Assembly (NCBI GenBank): GCA_964464895.1
Contig: CAYXGY010000008.1
Span: 15,416 to 79,415 of the forward strand
Source: Helicobacter_D sp964464895
Lineage (GTDB): Bacteria > Campylobacterota > Campylobacteria > Campylobacterales > Helicobacteraceae
Direction of reading: 5' to 3'
Length of the DNA: 64,000 nt
Part shown: piece by piece, positions 17,799 through 27,090 of the stretch
Layout: each line of letters begins with the position of its first letter
Position numbering within the stretch: the first letter of the stretch is position 1
Translations under genes and position numbers: made by a program
The notes under the pieces: generated by a model
Told to the model about the DNA's origin: nothing
Database searches by the model: none
The model's input: the letters and a program-made list of their open reading frames with translations, nothing else

Positions 17799-18614
17799 TT
17801 ATTTAAAAATCTCAACTTTTGCTTTTTTGCGGAGTTCCACTCCTTCTTTTTTCATCTCTTCTTGAAATTTTTTCATCTTTAGAGTCTGTTCAATCTGTCC
17901 TTTAATGTCATTCAAAGCTAATGTGCCTGATGCTTTTTTATCTTCAACAAAAATCACATGATAACCAAATTGTGTTTTCACAGGTGTTGTAGTATAAGTT
18001 CCTTTATTAAGCTTAAAGGCAGCATTAGAAAATTCCGGGACCATTTGATTTTTGGCAAAATATCCCAAATTACCACCATCTTTTGCAGAACCATTTTGCT
18101 TTTTTTCTTGGATAATTTCATTGAATCTTGTAGCCGCATTTTTACCTGCTTTTTTCAAGTCTGCAATGATAGCTTTTGCATCACTTTCGCTACCGACTAA
18201 AATATGGCTTGCCTTTACCATTTCAGGCTGCACAAACTTTGATTTGTTTTGATTGTAAAACTGACTAATTTCTGCATCTGTTACTTTGATTTTTTCCATT
18301 TGTTTGCGCATCCACACTTCAAGAGTCAATTCCTCTTCTACACTTGCGAGTGCTTCTTTAAACTCCTTAGAACTTTGGATTTTATCCTTTTTGGCTTGCT
18401 CAATTAAAAGCTTGCGCTCAATTGCTTGATGAATAATCTGCCCCTTAGCGTCCTCTGGTAATTGCTCAAACGCTACGCCGGGCAAGGAACGCATTAGAGG
18501 TGCAATATCTTTTTCTGTAATGGCACTGCCATTTACTTTTGCATAATCTTTCGCAAAACTTGCACTTTGTAACAATGCAAATGCAACCATAGAACCAATA
18601 AGAATCTTTTTCAT
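17799..18614 (-). CDS. periplasmic PpiC-type peptidyl-prolyl isomerase (PEB4/Cbf2-like)
   Basis: Exported chaperone/isomerase helping outer-membrane protein folding. Residues 1-21 form a signal peptide ending SFA-KD. A SurA-like helical N-domain follows (about 30-125). The parvulin domain runs from VKASHILVGSESDAK (about 133) to YGHVIF-like FGYHVIFVEDKK (about 220), including GGNLGYFAKNQMVPEF. The C-terminal helix is Lys/Glu rich. At 271 residues it matches H. pylori HP0175 and C. jejuni PEB4 as I remember them. It lies upstream of fba on the same strand. Confidence 0.93.
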   Translation of the reverse strand: MKKILIGSMVAFALLQSASFAKDYAKVNGSAITEKDIAPLMRSLPGVAFEQLPEDAKGQIIHQAIERKLLIEQAKKDKIQSSKEFKEALASVEEELTLEVWMRKQMEKIKVTDAEISQFYNQNKSKFVQPEMVKASHILVGSESDAKAIIADLKKAGKNAATRFNEIIQEKKQNGSAKDGGNLGYFAKNQMVPEFSNAAFKLNKGTYTTTPVKTQFGYHVIFVEDKKASGTLALNDIKGQIEQTLKMKKFQEEMKKEGVELRKKAKVEIFK

Positions 18615-18739
18615 GATTTAACCTTAATTTTAAAATTTTTGGAATTTTACCTTATTAACAATGTGATATTAATTAAAAAAATTAAAAGTTGAACCAAAAC
18701 CAAGATTCATTCAAGAGAAGTGAAAGATGAGAGAATATT

Positions 18740-18772
18740 AAAGAAACCCCCAAATGCTTGAAGCATTTGGGA
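18740..18772 (-). terminator. rho-independent terminator of nrfHA
   Basis: On the minus strand, just after the nrfA stop, CCCAAATGC and GCATTTGGG form a 9-bp stem with a 5-nt loop, followed by GGTTTCTTT. Position and T-rich tail fit termination of the nrf transcript. Confidence 0.75.
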
Positions 18773-18778
18773 ATTATA

Positions 18779-20632
18779 TTAGTAGGCAGAAGTTTTAGAA
18801 TCAATTGCCTTGTAATTGTAAGGTTTGTTGTTTTTATCCAAATCCATCAATTCTTTTGGAGCTGGTCCATTGATTTCTTTGTGTTGATAATAACGTTCGC
18901 CTGCCTTATGTCCATTTAAATCCACTTTATAAACAATTTCACCGGGATTGTATTTCTGAATTTCCTCAAATCCTAGATTAGAAGTTTGGAAATCTTTGAT
19001 TCCATTGGCATTTGCAATCTCTACAAGTTTAGTTTGTCCCATTCTTGCCATTTCCACTGCTTGCAATAGCATTCTGCTTGCTTCTCTTGGATTATGGAAT
19101 CCTGTGGAGTTTTCAGCACCAACAAAGTCTCCTCTCATTTGCCCTTTACGATGAAGCTCTAATGGCTCTTTTAACGTAGCAGAAATCTTTTTATCATCTG
19201 CTTTGCCATCGGTTTGGTAAGCTGGTAATGCACCGAGTTTCTCACGCATAGTTTTAATGTCTTCAATCAAGCTAACGGTTGCATATTCTGCACTTCTCAA
19301 ATCAAATGCGATAGATTTTTGAATATCAAAAATTTGTGCTTTAAGATATTCCTCGCTTTGTGTATGGCAAGTTTTGCAAGCCGCATTAATATCTTGTAAT
19401 GGAGAAGTGATATTATGTTCTGTCATTTTTTTCGCCCCTTTGCGTTTATAAGGCATATGACAATCTGCACAACTCACACCATTAGCCGCATGCACACCAC
19501 CACTGAAAAGCTCTGTTTCTGGGTGTTGGATTTTCAACATTGGAGCTTTAGTGATTTTGTGTTGCCAATCTTGTGGGAACACATCACGTACTTTTTCATA
19601 ATGGTCATCAAACATTTCAATTCTAAAAGGTTCATTTTTCTTCCAAGCACTCCATGGGAATACCAATTCAAGTCCTGCAACTTCAATTTCTGTTGGTTTG
19701 TTGCCATTTCTCCAAGAATCAAATTCATCATAAGTTTTTTGTGTGCCATTAAACCATTTTTGTGTAGAATCGTTTGCGATAGATTCTCCCATAACTTTGA
19801 CTTTTGTGCCTGTTGGCTTGAAGTAATACTCTACATGGCATTGAGAACAAACCAATGTGCGCATTTCATCACGACTTGCTTTGATTCCTGTTACAGGGTC
19901 TTTTTGATAACCACGACTTGCAAGCGCATTAATGGCTGCTTGACGTGTAAGACGTAACTGCATATCGTTTGGATTATGGCAGTCTGCACAAGTTACACCC
20001 ATTCTTTTACCGCCGTGTGGTCCGCTATGCTCGGGTGAGTTTTCAACGATTCCATTAACAGCAGGGACATTTTTAATCATTGTCCAATATTTTGTAGAGT
20101 TAAAAGAAATCCATTTTTCTTCTGGAGTATTTCCGATTCCGACATTTTTAAGCAACCAAGGACTCCAACCACTATGGCAGTTCATACAAGCAGTAGGCTG
20201 TCCGCCAAATGCACCAAATCCGTGTGCATTCAAGAAGTCTTTATTGTTTCTTGCGGTATCCATTTGATCGACTTGAATCCAAAAGTGTCCTCTCTCTTCG
20301 TTTGCATCAATGCTAAAAGGATAGCCCGCCCAAAGAATCGTAAGTTGTGGATAACGAATCAATTTAGAATAAGCTAAATTCCCTCCAAATTCTGTTGCAA
20401 TTGGAGCTTGTTTTTCCACCGTTAGATACATATCCAAATAATCTGGGAAGTTTTTACCCCAATGGTCAAAAGTTGGATTCTCATCACTCATTTCTACAAA
20501 GCCCTTAGAGCTTATCCCACCTGTGCCTTCTGCTTGTTTTTTGCTAATATCAGAATTTAGCCAAAACATTCCAGCAATCACAATTAAAACAATCACCACC
20601 AAAATTGGCATTAAAGGCGATTTTTTTTGCAT
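18779..20632 (-). CDS. nrfA: cytochrome c nitrite reductase, catalytic subunit
   Basis: Periplasmic pentahaem enzyme reducing nitrite to ammonium. An N-terminal hydrophobic segment (residues 8-26) serves as signal or anchor. Five haem-binding motifs are visible: CMNCH (149-153), CADCH (215-219), CSQCH (262-266), CADCH (388-392) and CKTCH (419-423). The first is the active-site haem position; in E. coli and Wolinella it is CxxCK, whereas here it is CxxCH, a variant I recall from Campylobacter jejuni. It would not need the special lyase used for CxxCK. At 617 residues it is long for NrfA but near Campylobacter forms. It lies 17 bp downstream of nrfH and ends at a terminator. Confidence 0.96.
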   Translation of the reverse strand: MQKKSPLMPILVVIVLIVIAGMFWLNSDISKKQAEGTGGISSKGFVEMSDENPTFDHWGKNFPDYLDMYLTVEKQAPIATEFGGNLAYSKLIRYPQLTILWAGYPFSIDANEERGHFWIQVDQMDTARNNKDFLNAHGFGAFGGQPTACMNCHSGWSPWLLKNVGIGNTPEEKWISFNSTKYWTMIKNVPAVNGIVENSPEHSGPHGGKRMGVTCADCHNPNDMQLRLTRQAAINALASRGYQKDPVTGIKASRDEMRTLVCSQCHVEYYFKPTGTKVKVMGESIANDSTQKWFNGTQKTYDEFDSWRNGNKPTEIEVAGLELVFPWSAWKKNEPFRIEMFDDHYEKVRDVFPQDWQHKITKAPMLKIQHPETELFSGGVHAANGVSCADCHMPYKRKGAKKMTEHNITSPLQDINAACKTCHTQSEEYLKAQIFDIQKSIAFDLRSAEYATVSLIEDIKTMREKLGALPAYQTDGKADDKKISATLKEPLELHRKGQMRGDFVGAENSTGFHNPREASRMLLQAVEMARMGQTKLVEIANANGIKDFQTSNLGFEEIQKYNPGEIVYKVDLNGHKAGERYYQHKEINGPAPKELMDLDKNNKPYNYKAIDSKTSAY

Positions 20633-20649
20633 TTTAACCTCCTAAAAAT

Positions 20650-21156
20650 TTAAAAACCTCGTTTATGTCCTACGCCTGCGTGGCAAGAAACACAACTAAG
20701 AGACTCGTTTCCGTGTGGATTAGTCGTAGGATTTACGACATTACTCACCATTTCGCTATGACAACGCACGCAATTATCTTGAATCATACCTTTAGATTTT
20801 TGTGTCGCACTTAAGTTTGTTGGCAACACATCTAACTTAAAGGTAAAAGCATACGCATGCCCTACTCCACTCTCCGCTTTTGCAATCCACTTTTCTACAA
20901 ATTCGTGCGGTAAATGGCAATCATTACAAGTTGCACGTGGTTTTCCAGCGATTTTTTTTGAATGCGAACCCTTAAGCCAATCATTATAAACATCATTCAT
21001 AATATGGCAATTATTACAGGCTTCACTCTCGTTGCTAAAATAAGACATACCCTTTGCATTATAAAAAGTATATAGCCCCATAATACAAACAACTACGCAT
21101 AGAATCCCGAGCAACAAAGCGACAAATGGGAGCGGTTTAGATTCTTTACTTTCCAA
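20650..21156 (-). CDS. nrfH: cytochrome c nitrite reductase membrane subunit (NapC/NirT family)
   Basis: Menaquinol-oxidising tetrahaem protein that passes electrons to NrfA. One transmembrane helix (about residues 11-31) is followed by four CxxCH motifs: CNNCH, CNDCH, CVRCH and CVSCH. The 168-residue length is standard. The start is TTG at 21156, supported by AAGGAG six bases before it; no ATG is positioned as well. It heads the nrfHA operon, with an FNR-like site and -10 element upstream. Confidence 0.95.
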   Translation of the reverse strand: MESKESKPLPFVALLLGILCVVVCIMGLYTFYNAKGMSYFSNESEACNNCHIMNDVYNDWLKGSHSKKIAGKPRATCNDCHLPHEFVEKWIAKAESGVGHAYAFTFKLDVLPTNLSATQKSKGMIQDNCVRCHSEMVSNVVNPTTNPHGNESLSCVSCHAGVGHKRGF

Positions 21157-21220
21157 CCTACGCTCCTTTTAGTATTTTTTGAATCCAAAATCCTAAAGAG
21201 ATTCCAAATTCAAGGGAGTC

Positions 21221-21262
21221 ATTTTAGCTTTATTTTTTAAAAACTTTCTTGACTTAAATCAA
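21221..21262 (-). promoter_or_regulatory. nrf promoter with FNR/CRP-family site
   Basis: On the minus strand TTGATTTAAGTCAA (21249-21262) matches the FNR consensus TTGAT-N4-ATCAA at 9 of 10 positions. A -10 hexamer TAAAAT occupies 21221-21226. A start about 7 nt after that hexamer places the site centre at about -41.5, the classic class II activator position. No start has been mapped, so this is a prediction. Confidence 0.6.
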
Positions 21263-21376
21263 AAAGTAAATGAAAGGTAAATAATAAAGAAATTCTTCTT
21301 GTGGGCAAATCTTTAAACTTGCGCAACAATTCATAATTTTATCTTAATTATGGAGGATTTTGATTAGTAAAATAAT

Positions 21377-21410
21377 GGATTGCCACGCCGACAAATCAGC
21401 TTGCAATGAT
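21377..21410 (+). repeat. dispersed GGATTGCCAC...CAATGAT repeat, copy 2
   Basis: A 34-nt unit in the 368-bp gap between dcuA and nrfH. It is collinear with the unit at 8867-8900 (opposite strand) and is followed by an inverted relative at 21434-21470. Apart from these and the nrf promoter, this gap holds nothing recognisable. Confidence 0.55.
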
Positions 21411-21433
21411 ACAAGCCCAAAATTTGCTACTTT

Positions 21434-21470
21434 GTCATTGCGAGATTCCACAAATAGAATCGTAGCAATC
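21434..21470 (-). repeat. dispersed repeat, copy 3 (inverted partner of copy 2)
   Basis: Plus strand GTCATTGCGAG...GTAGCAATC; on the minus strand it reads GATTGCTACG...CGCAATGAC, a 37-nt version of the same family. Together with copy 2 it makes a large imperfect inverted repeat. Confidence 0.5.
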
Positions 21471-21524
21471 TCAATGAGGCATAAAAATATGCAACCCCCC
21501 TAAGCACAAAGGCTTAAGAGTGGT

Positions 21525-22871
21525 TTATACAAAAGCAACCGCAACGAATCCTAAGATAACGCTAAAGGCAATCGCTAATACGCCCGGAATCAAGAAAGCG
21601 TGGTTGAAGATATACTTACCAATTCTTGTTGAGCCTGTGTAGTCCATTTGCACTGCACCTAGTAGTGTAGGATAAGTTGGCAACACAAATAATGCAGAAA
21701 CTGCAGCAAAAGAAGCAACAATCATATAAGAATCTCCCGGATTCGCTACGCTAATACCGAGTGCTGCAATAACCACAGGTGTAATGGCTTTTGCTGTTGC
21801 TGCTTGGGAATAAAGCAAAGTAGCAGCGAAGAAATAAGCCACCGCAAGCAAAGCTGGAATTTGTTTAACCAAATCACTTGAAAGCTCACCGATTTGTGTT
21901 TTGTAACCATCTACGAAAGTATTTCCAAGCCAAGCCACACCTAACACACACACACACGCAACCATACCACTTTTGAAGACGCTAGATTCTGTGATTTTAC
22001 CCACTTCAATCTTACAAAGAATCGTAATAAAAGTAGCTACTCCAAGCATAAAGCTCATAATCGCTGCATCTCTTGGCACGATAACATTTTCAATCAAGAC
22101 GGGTTTGCCACCGATTCTTGAAATCGCAGTCGCATAGAGAACAACCAACAAAACGCCGATAAGGAAAATCCCAACAGAGAGTTTTGCGCCTTCTTTAAGT
22201 TGTATATTTTGCGCACCTACAGAAGGTTTAATCAAGCCTTTTGCTAGTCTATCTTGATATACAGGGTCTTTGCTCAAATCAAGATTGGAGAACATTGTAA
22301 CCACCAATGCAGTCAGCATACAACCTACAAATGTAGTCGGAATCCAAATTCCAAGCAAGAGTGGATAGCTCCAACCAAGTGGCTCTAATGCCCCTGTCAT
22401 ATACACAACCGCAGCACTTACAGGGCTTGCAGTAATTGCGATTTGGCTTGCAACCACAGCAATAGAAAGCGGTGCAGAGGGCTTAATGTTTTGCTCTTTT
22501 GCAACCTCAACGATAACAGGAATCATAGAAAACGCAGTGTGTCCGGTCCCTGCTAAAATCGTCAAGAAATAAGTAACAGTAGGAGCAAGATAGTTGATAT
22601 ATTTTGGATTAGAACGCAAGATTCTTTCTGCGATTTGAACCAAATAATCCAAGCCTCCTGCAAGTTGCATTGCAGAAATTGCTGCAATAACAGACATAAT
22701 AATCAAAATAACATCCCACGGAATCGCACCCGGCTTCATACCAAGACAAAGCCCTAAAATCACAACGCCTAAACCTCCAGCGTAACCAATTCCGATTCCT
22801 CCAAGTCTAATCCCTACAAAAATCGCACCAAGTAGCACAATCACTTGTAAGATAAGCATTAACATTTCCAT
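21525..22871 (-). CDS. dcuA: anaerobic C4-dicarboxylate transporter (DcuA/DcuB family)
   Basis: Inner-membrane antiporter exchanging aspartate, fumarate or malate for succinate. The 448-residue protein is almost wholly hydrophobic, with 10 or more predicted membrane segments, and carries typical Dcu motifs near the N-terminus (GGIGIGYAGGLGV) and GTGHTAFSMIPVI and ITASPVSAAVVY in the middle. It lies 9 bp downstream of aspA, so aspartate uptake and deamination to fumarate are co-expressed, feeding fumarate respiration. DcuA rather than DcuB is inferred from the aspA linkage. Confidence 0.93.
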   Translation of the reverse strand: MEMLMLILQVIVLLGAIFVGIRLGGIGIGYAGGLGVVILGLCLGMKPGAIPWDVILIIMSVIAAISAMQLAGGLDYLVQIAERILRSNPKYINYLAPTVTYFLTILAGTGHTAFSMIPVIVEVAKEQNIKPSAPLSIAVVASQIAITASPVSAAVVYMTGALEPLGWSYPLLLGIWIPTTFVGCMLTALVVTMFSNLDLSKDPVYQDRLAKGLIKPSVGAQNIQLKEGAKLSVGIFLIGVLLVVLYATAISRIGGKPVLIENVIVPRDAAIMSFMLGVATFITILCKIEVGKITESSVFKSGMVACVCVLGVAWLGNTFVDGYKTQIGELSSDLVKQIPALLAVAYFFAATLLYSQAATAKAITPVVIAALGISVANPGDSYMIVASFAAVSALFVLPTYPTLLGAVQMDYTGSTRIGKYIFNHAFLIPGVLAIAFSVILGFVAVAFV

Positions 22872-22880
22872 AGAATTTCC

Positions 22881-24287
22881 TTATTTTTTTGATTTCATTT
22901 GTGGATTGAGCATATTTTGTGGGTCTAGGATTTTGTCAATCTCTTCTTTTGGTAAATATCCTCTCTCCAAGCAAATATCTGCTACTGATTTGCCTGTTTG
23001 CAATGCTTCTTTTGCCATACTAGCAGATTTTTCGTAACCCAACACAGGATTAAATGCAGTTACAATTCCGATAGAATTAAGCACGGATTGTTTGCAAGCC
23101 TCTGGATTGGCTGTTAAGCCTTTGATTGCTTTTTGTGCTAAAGTTCTCATTGCGTTTTCCAAAACAATGACGGAATTAAAGAGCGCGTAAGCAATTCCGG
23201 GTTCAAATGCGTTTAATTCAAACTCGCCTCTTTCACTGCAAAGCATAATCGTTACATCATTTCCGATGACTTCATAGCAAGCTTCACCCACTACTTCACA
23301 AATTACAGGATTCACTTTACCGGGCATAATAGAACTTCCGGGCTGCATTTTGGGTAGATTCACTTCTCCAAGTCCGCATCTAGGACCACTATTCATCAAT
23401 CTGATGTCGTTTGCGATTTTAGAAAGTCTCACTGCGGCAGTTTTTAGCGCGCCACTAACATGCACAAAATCCGCTGTGTCTTGTGTCGCAGCGATAAAAT
23501 CTTCTGCAGGCTTAAACTCTACACCTGTAATTTCTTTTAGTTTCTTCTCTACGACAAATTTATAATCTGGGTGGCAGTTGATTCCTGTTCCGATTGCGGT
23601 TGCACCCATATTAAGAATCGCCATAGATTCTCTTGCTGCTTTGATTTTCGCAATATCACTTTTAAGATAACTTGCAAACGCATTAAAGGTATTACCAAGT
23701 GTTGTTGGCACAGCATCTTCTAACTCTGTGCGCCCCATTTTAATAATGTCTTTCCATTCTTTCGCTTTTTTCTCAAGTTCAGCTTTGAGCTCCTCCATTG
23801 CCTCAAGCAAGTGTCCTAGCTTCTCGTGTGTTGCAACTTTGATAGAGCTTGGATAGGTATCATTTGTGGATTGTCCTAAATTCGTATGGTCATTAGGGTG
23901 TAAATATTGGTATTCCCCCTTTTTATGTCCCAAACTTTCTAATGCAATATTTGTAATGACCTCATTTACATTCATATTCGTAGATGTTCCTGCACCCCCT
24001 TGCATCATATCTACGACAAATTGGTCAATGAATTCACCTGCAATCAATCTATCTGCGGCTTTTGCAATCGCATCTGCTTTTTCCGCATCAAGCACTCCCA
24101 CTTCTTTATTCGCTAATGCCGCTGCTTTTTTGATTTGTGCAAAGGCTTTAACAAAAAAGGGATAATTTTTGAGAGTTCTTCCTGTCATTTTGAAGTTTTC
24201 CAAAGCTCTAAAAGTTTGGACTCCATAATAGACGGAATCGTCAATTTCTAGTTCGCCGATGAAGTCATGTTCTTTTCTAGTTCCCAT
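22881..24287 (-). CDS. aspA: aspartate ammonia-lyase
   Basis: Splits aspartate into fumarate and ammonia. The fumarase/aspartase superfamily signature GSSIMPGKVNP is near residues 318-328, with flexible-loop Ser. GRTELEDAVPTTLG, TGINCHP and NDTYPSS near 140 are also typical, and MGTRKEHDFIGELEID opens like other aspartases. At 468 residues it has normal length. It forms an operon with dcuA and is preceded by a long AT-rich leader holding a perfect inverted repeat. Confidence 0.97.
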   Translation of the reverse strand: MGTRKEHDFIGELEIDDSVYYGVQTFRALENFKMTGRTLKNYPFFVKAFAQIKKAAALANKEVGVLDAEKADAIAKAADRLIAGEFIDQFVVDMMQGGAGTSTNMNVNEVITNIALESLGHKKGEYQYLHPNDHTNLGQSTNDTYPSSIKVATHEKLGHLLEAMEELKAELEKKAKEWKDIIKMGRTELEDAVPTTLGNTFNAFASYLKSDIAKIKAARESMAILNMGATAIGTGINCHPDYKFVVEKKLKEITGVEFKPAEDFIAATQDTADFVHVSGALKTAAVRLSKIANDIRLMNSGPRCGLGEVNLPKMQPGSSIMPGKVNPVICEVVGEACYEVIGNDVTIMLCSERGEFELNAFEPGIAYALFNSVIVLENAMRTLAQKAIKGLTANPEACKQSVLNSIGIVTAFNPVLGYEKSASMAKEALQTGKSVADICLERGYLPKEEIDKILDPQNMLNPQMKSKK

Positions 24288-24310
24288 GATAACCCTTCTG
24301 TTTTAAAATT

Positions 24311-24338
24311 TTAAAGATTAACCTTGAATAATCTTTAA
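24311..24338. promoter_or_regulatory. perfect 10-bp inverted repeat before aspA
   Basis: TTAAAGATTA, 8 nt, TAATCTTTAA, centred about 37 bp upstream of the aspA start codon. A TAATAT hexamer lies further upstream on the minus strand, so the repeat could be an operator near the transcription start or a leader hairpin. Confidence 0.4.
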
Positions 24339-24416
24339 TGAAATAGATATTACACTTGATACATTTATATTTTAATAAAATCCAATATGTAAAATAAAAA
24401 TTTTATAATTTTTTAA

Positions 24417-25781
24417 TTATTTCTTTAAAATTCCCCGTTGGTATTCATAAAGAATAATCCCAAATGCAACGAAAGTTGCACATAAAGTTCCCATTGGATA
24501 GGATAGAATCACGCCATTGAATCCATACATTTTAGGAAAAATCATCACAAAGCAAAGTGCGAAAAGCAGAGTATAAGAAAAGGCGATGATAAAAGAACTC
24601 AATGTGCGCTGAATTGACTGAAAGAATATCGCACTGACGATATTAACCCCTAAGAGAATATAACCCAAAAAATAAAACTTCATTGCATTTTGCGTATCAT
24701 TTAATAAACTTGCATCTCGCATTGCAATATCATCAGGCAAAAACCAAGCCACAAGAAAAGGAGAAAAAACAAAAGACAAGCAATAGAGTGTGATTCCACC
24801 TCCAAAGCTAAAAACTAAACCAAAGTTAAATACTCCTCACACGCGCTCCATTAAGCCCGCACCATAGTTAAAGCTCGCAATGGGTTGCACACCTTGTGCC
24901 ATAGAAAGCAGAATCGTAAAAGGAATAATCCCAACATACATTAACACACTATAAATCGCTAATCCTCTATCTCCCGAGATTTCTACAATCGTATGATTGA
25001 AAACCAACATCATAATGCTTACGCTAATCTCCGAGCTACTCTGTGGGATTCCATTTTTGGTTGCACTCAAAAGCGCGTAAATATCAAAAGCTTTGATTAA
25101 ATACAAATCGCCCCTCTTGCGCAAGAAATGCCAAAGCAAAATGCACATTCCAATTCCGTGTCCAAGAAGTGTGGCTAACGCACTGCTTGCGATTCCAAGC
25201 TCTAAGACAAATAAGAAAAAGTAATTCAGCAAGATATTTGCTAACGAGCCAATCACCATTGCCGTCATTGCAAGCACAGGCTGCTTATCATTAATCGCAA
25301 AAATATCAAGCATAGGGTGCAACACAATGATAAATGCCCCAAGATAAATCACTTCGGTGTAATGCTGCACGAGTGGCAAAAGTGTCTCACTACTCCCAAG
25401 CAAGAGGGCAATAGAATCACTAGTAAAATAAAGTGCGATTCCTCCAATGAGACTGGTGCTTAGCGCAAAATAAAACACACTACTAAACACAATCCGCGCA
25501 CGAAAGGCTTTGCCACGCCCCAAGAAATAAGAAGCCATTGCCGCAGCCCCTACGCTAAAGAGTAGCTCAAAAGCAATCAGAATCGGAAAAATAGGCCACG
25601 CAATTCCAATGGCTGCAAGTGCGTTTTCACCAAGCTTCTTGCCTACAAAGATTCCGTCAATCGTAGAATAAGTAGAAAGCGTAAGCATTGCAACAAGTGA
25701 GGGCAAAAAATAAGTGAAAAATAGCTTTGGAATCGCAGTGGTTTTGAGATTCGCCTTTTGTTTTTGCAAAGATTGCTCCAT
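24417..25781 (-). pseudogene. MATE family multidrug exporter broken by one in-frame stop
   Basis: Na+ or H+-driven drug exporter. The N-terminal 314 codons (25781-24840) read as the first ten or so membrane helices with GKKLGENALAAIGIAWP and GVQPIASFNYGAGLMERV. The next codon is TGA (24837-24839). The same frame then continues open with GVFNFGLVFSF and two more helices until 24417, 454 codons in all. No frame change is needed, so a single substitution (for instance CGA to TGA) explains it. Two fragments might still be made; a downstream TTG exists at 24779. Selenocysteine is unlikely in this family. Confidence 0.8.
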
Positions 25782-25853
25782 TGTGTTATTTTGCGTTTAA
25801 GCTTTGGATTCTATCACAACTTTGCTTTAGCAAACCTTTTGCAACAGAATCCC

Positions 25854-26567
25854 TTAAAGCGTCTTAGCAAACTCTAATGCGACTTTCTTGCTCACCTCTG
25901 GAGAAAGCAAAATCCTTGCTTCAGCCCCCAAAAGTTCCAAGGCACATTTTCGCGTGGTTTCTCCGATACACAGGGCAATAAAACTAGAATCCCAAGTGAA
26001 ATTAAGCAGAAATGCCTTAATGTGCGAGGGTGCGCTAAAAAACACTACGCAATCTCGCGCCAAAGGCTTTTTTTGAGATTCCTTAAGCTTTAGTGGCAAA
26101 GTCTCATAAAGCACTGCCTGCATTAGAGGAATCGCAAAATCTTGCAGAATCTGTGGGAGCGTGGAGGCAATCTTACGCGCCCGCACAAACAAGGGTTTCT
26201 TGCCCTGCAAATGAGGAACTAGCTCTCTGGCAAAATCCTCACCATACGCACGACTTGCGCTAAAGGTGGCTTGCAAATCAAGACTCTTTAATGCCTCATT
26301 GCACCCTGTCCCCAAAGTGAAGTTTGGCAGATTCTGCCACCTCTGCATTGCCTCTGTGGCATTGGGCAAAGATTCTAAATTTTCCCTTAAAGCAAGAATT
26401 GCATTTGCGGAAGTAAAAATCAAAGAATCGCAAGAGCAAAACTGCTCCCAAATCTCATTTGAAAAAATTGTTCGAATCTCCAAAAGTGGCAAAATTTCTA
26501 TAAAATCTTGCGATTCTAAGGCGTTCGAGAGATTGCTTGTTTTTGTGATATAATAAATCGTTCTCAT
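25854..26567 (-). CDS. hemD: uroporphyrinogen-III synthase
   Basis: Cyclises hydroxymethylbilane in haem synthesis. HemD proteins are very divergent. Support comes from the two-domain layout, the IIFTSANA-like SLIFTSANAILAL near residue 50, the FTLGTGCNEAL element, VFFSAPSHIKAF in the second half and the final ALCIGETTRKCALELLGAEARI with the conserved IG-T-A pattern. At 237 residues the length is typical. It is transcribed divergently from the rhodanese gene. Confidence 0.82.
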   Translation of the reverse strand: MRTIYYITKTSNLSNALESQDFIEILPLLEIRTIFSNEIWEQFCSCDSLIFTSANAILALRENLESLPNATEAMQRWQNLPNFTLGTGCNEALKSLDLQATFSASRAYGEDFARELVPHLQGKKPLFVRARKIASTLPQILQDFAIPLMQAVLYETLPLKLKESQKKPLARDCVVFFSAPSHIKAFLLNFTWDSSFIALCIGETTRKCALELLGAEARILLSPEVSKKVALEFAKTL

Positions 26568-26610
26568 TGGCTTATTTTAACGAAATTTGATAAAAACTCA
26601 AAGGCAAACA

Positions 26611-26940
26611 ATGTATATCAAAAACCAAAGTTTAGCGACACCGATTGATTTAGAAAATCTCAATTTGAGCGAATTTATTGTGATTGATTTGCGTGGGAGG
26701 GGATATTTTCTCATTAGCCATATCAAAGACGCGATTAATGTAGAATCCTTGCAACGCATTGCCTTTATCGCACAAGAAAATGCGGAGAAGAAAATCCTGC
26801 TTTACTGCCATAGTGGCGCAACTGCGGCGGACTTTGGCACACAGCTTGCAGAAATGGGATTCCATAATATTTATTATGTAGATGAGAATTACTTCAACCT
26901 TGCGAAGTATGGAATCGCACTGGAGGGAGAGGGGGTATAG
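26611..26940 (+). CDS. rhodanese-like domain protein
   Basis: Single rhodanese domain of 109 residues, probably cytoplasmic. It shows IDLRGRGYFLISHIKDAINV (the CH2A-type element) and the active-site loop LLYCHSGATAADFG with the persulfide-forming Cys. The loop lacks the Arg found in many sulfurtransferases (CRxGxR), so substrate preference is uncertain. The frame opens at 26587, but the ATG at 26611 follows AAAGGCAAACA and fits the fold start. It stands alone before the accessory island. Confidence 0.85.
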   Translation: MYIKNQSLATPIDLENLNLSEFIVIDLRGRGYFLISHIKDAINVESLQRIAFIAQENAEKKILLYCHSGATAADFGTQLAEMGFHNIYYVDENYFNLAKYGIALEGEGV

Positions 26941-27090
26941 ATTGCTACTACGCAAGAACAAGTGGCAATCTATAATCTCACATAAAGAAACCTTTACAGT
27001 AGAATCATAAAACATAAAATTCAAAGATGAGATTTCGGTTATGGATTACTACTCTTCGCCCCCAATAACGACAAAGTAATGCAATAGATT

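Noticed and set aside
24417..24779. Separate small membrane protein gene starting at TTG
   Set aside because: It is in the same frame as the upstream MATE fragment and continues it after one TGA; better read as the tail of a broken gene.
24837..24839. TGA as selenocysteine in the MATE gene
   Set aside because: MATE exporters are not known selenoproteins and no SECIS-like hairpin stands out just after the codon.
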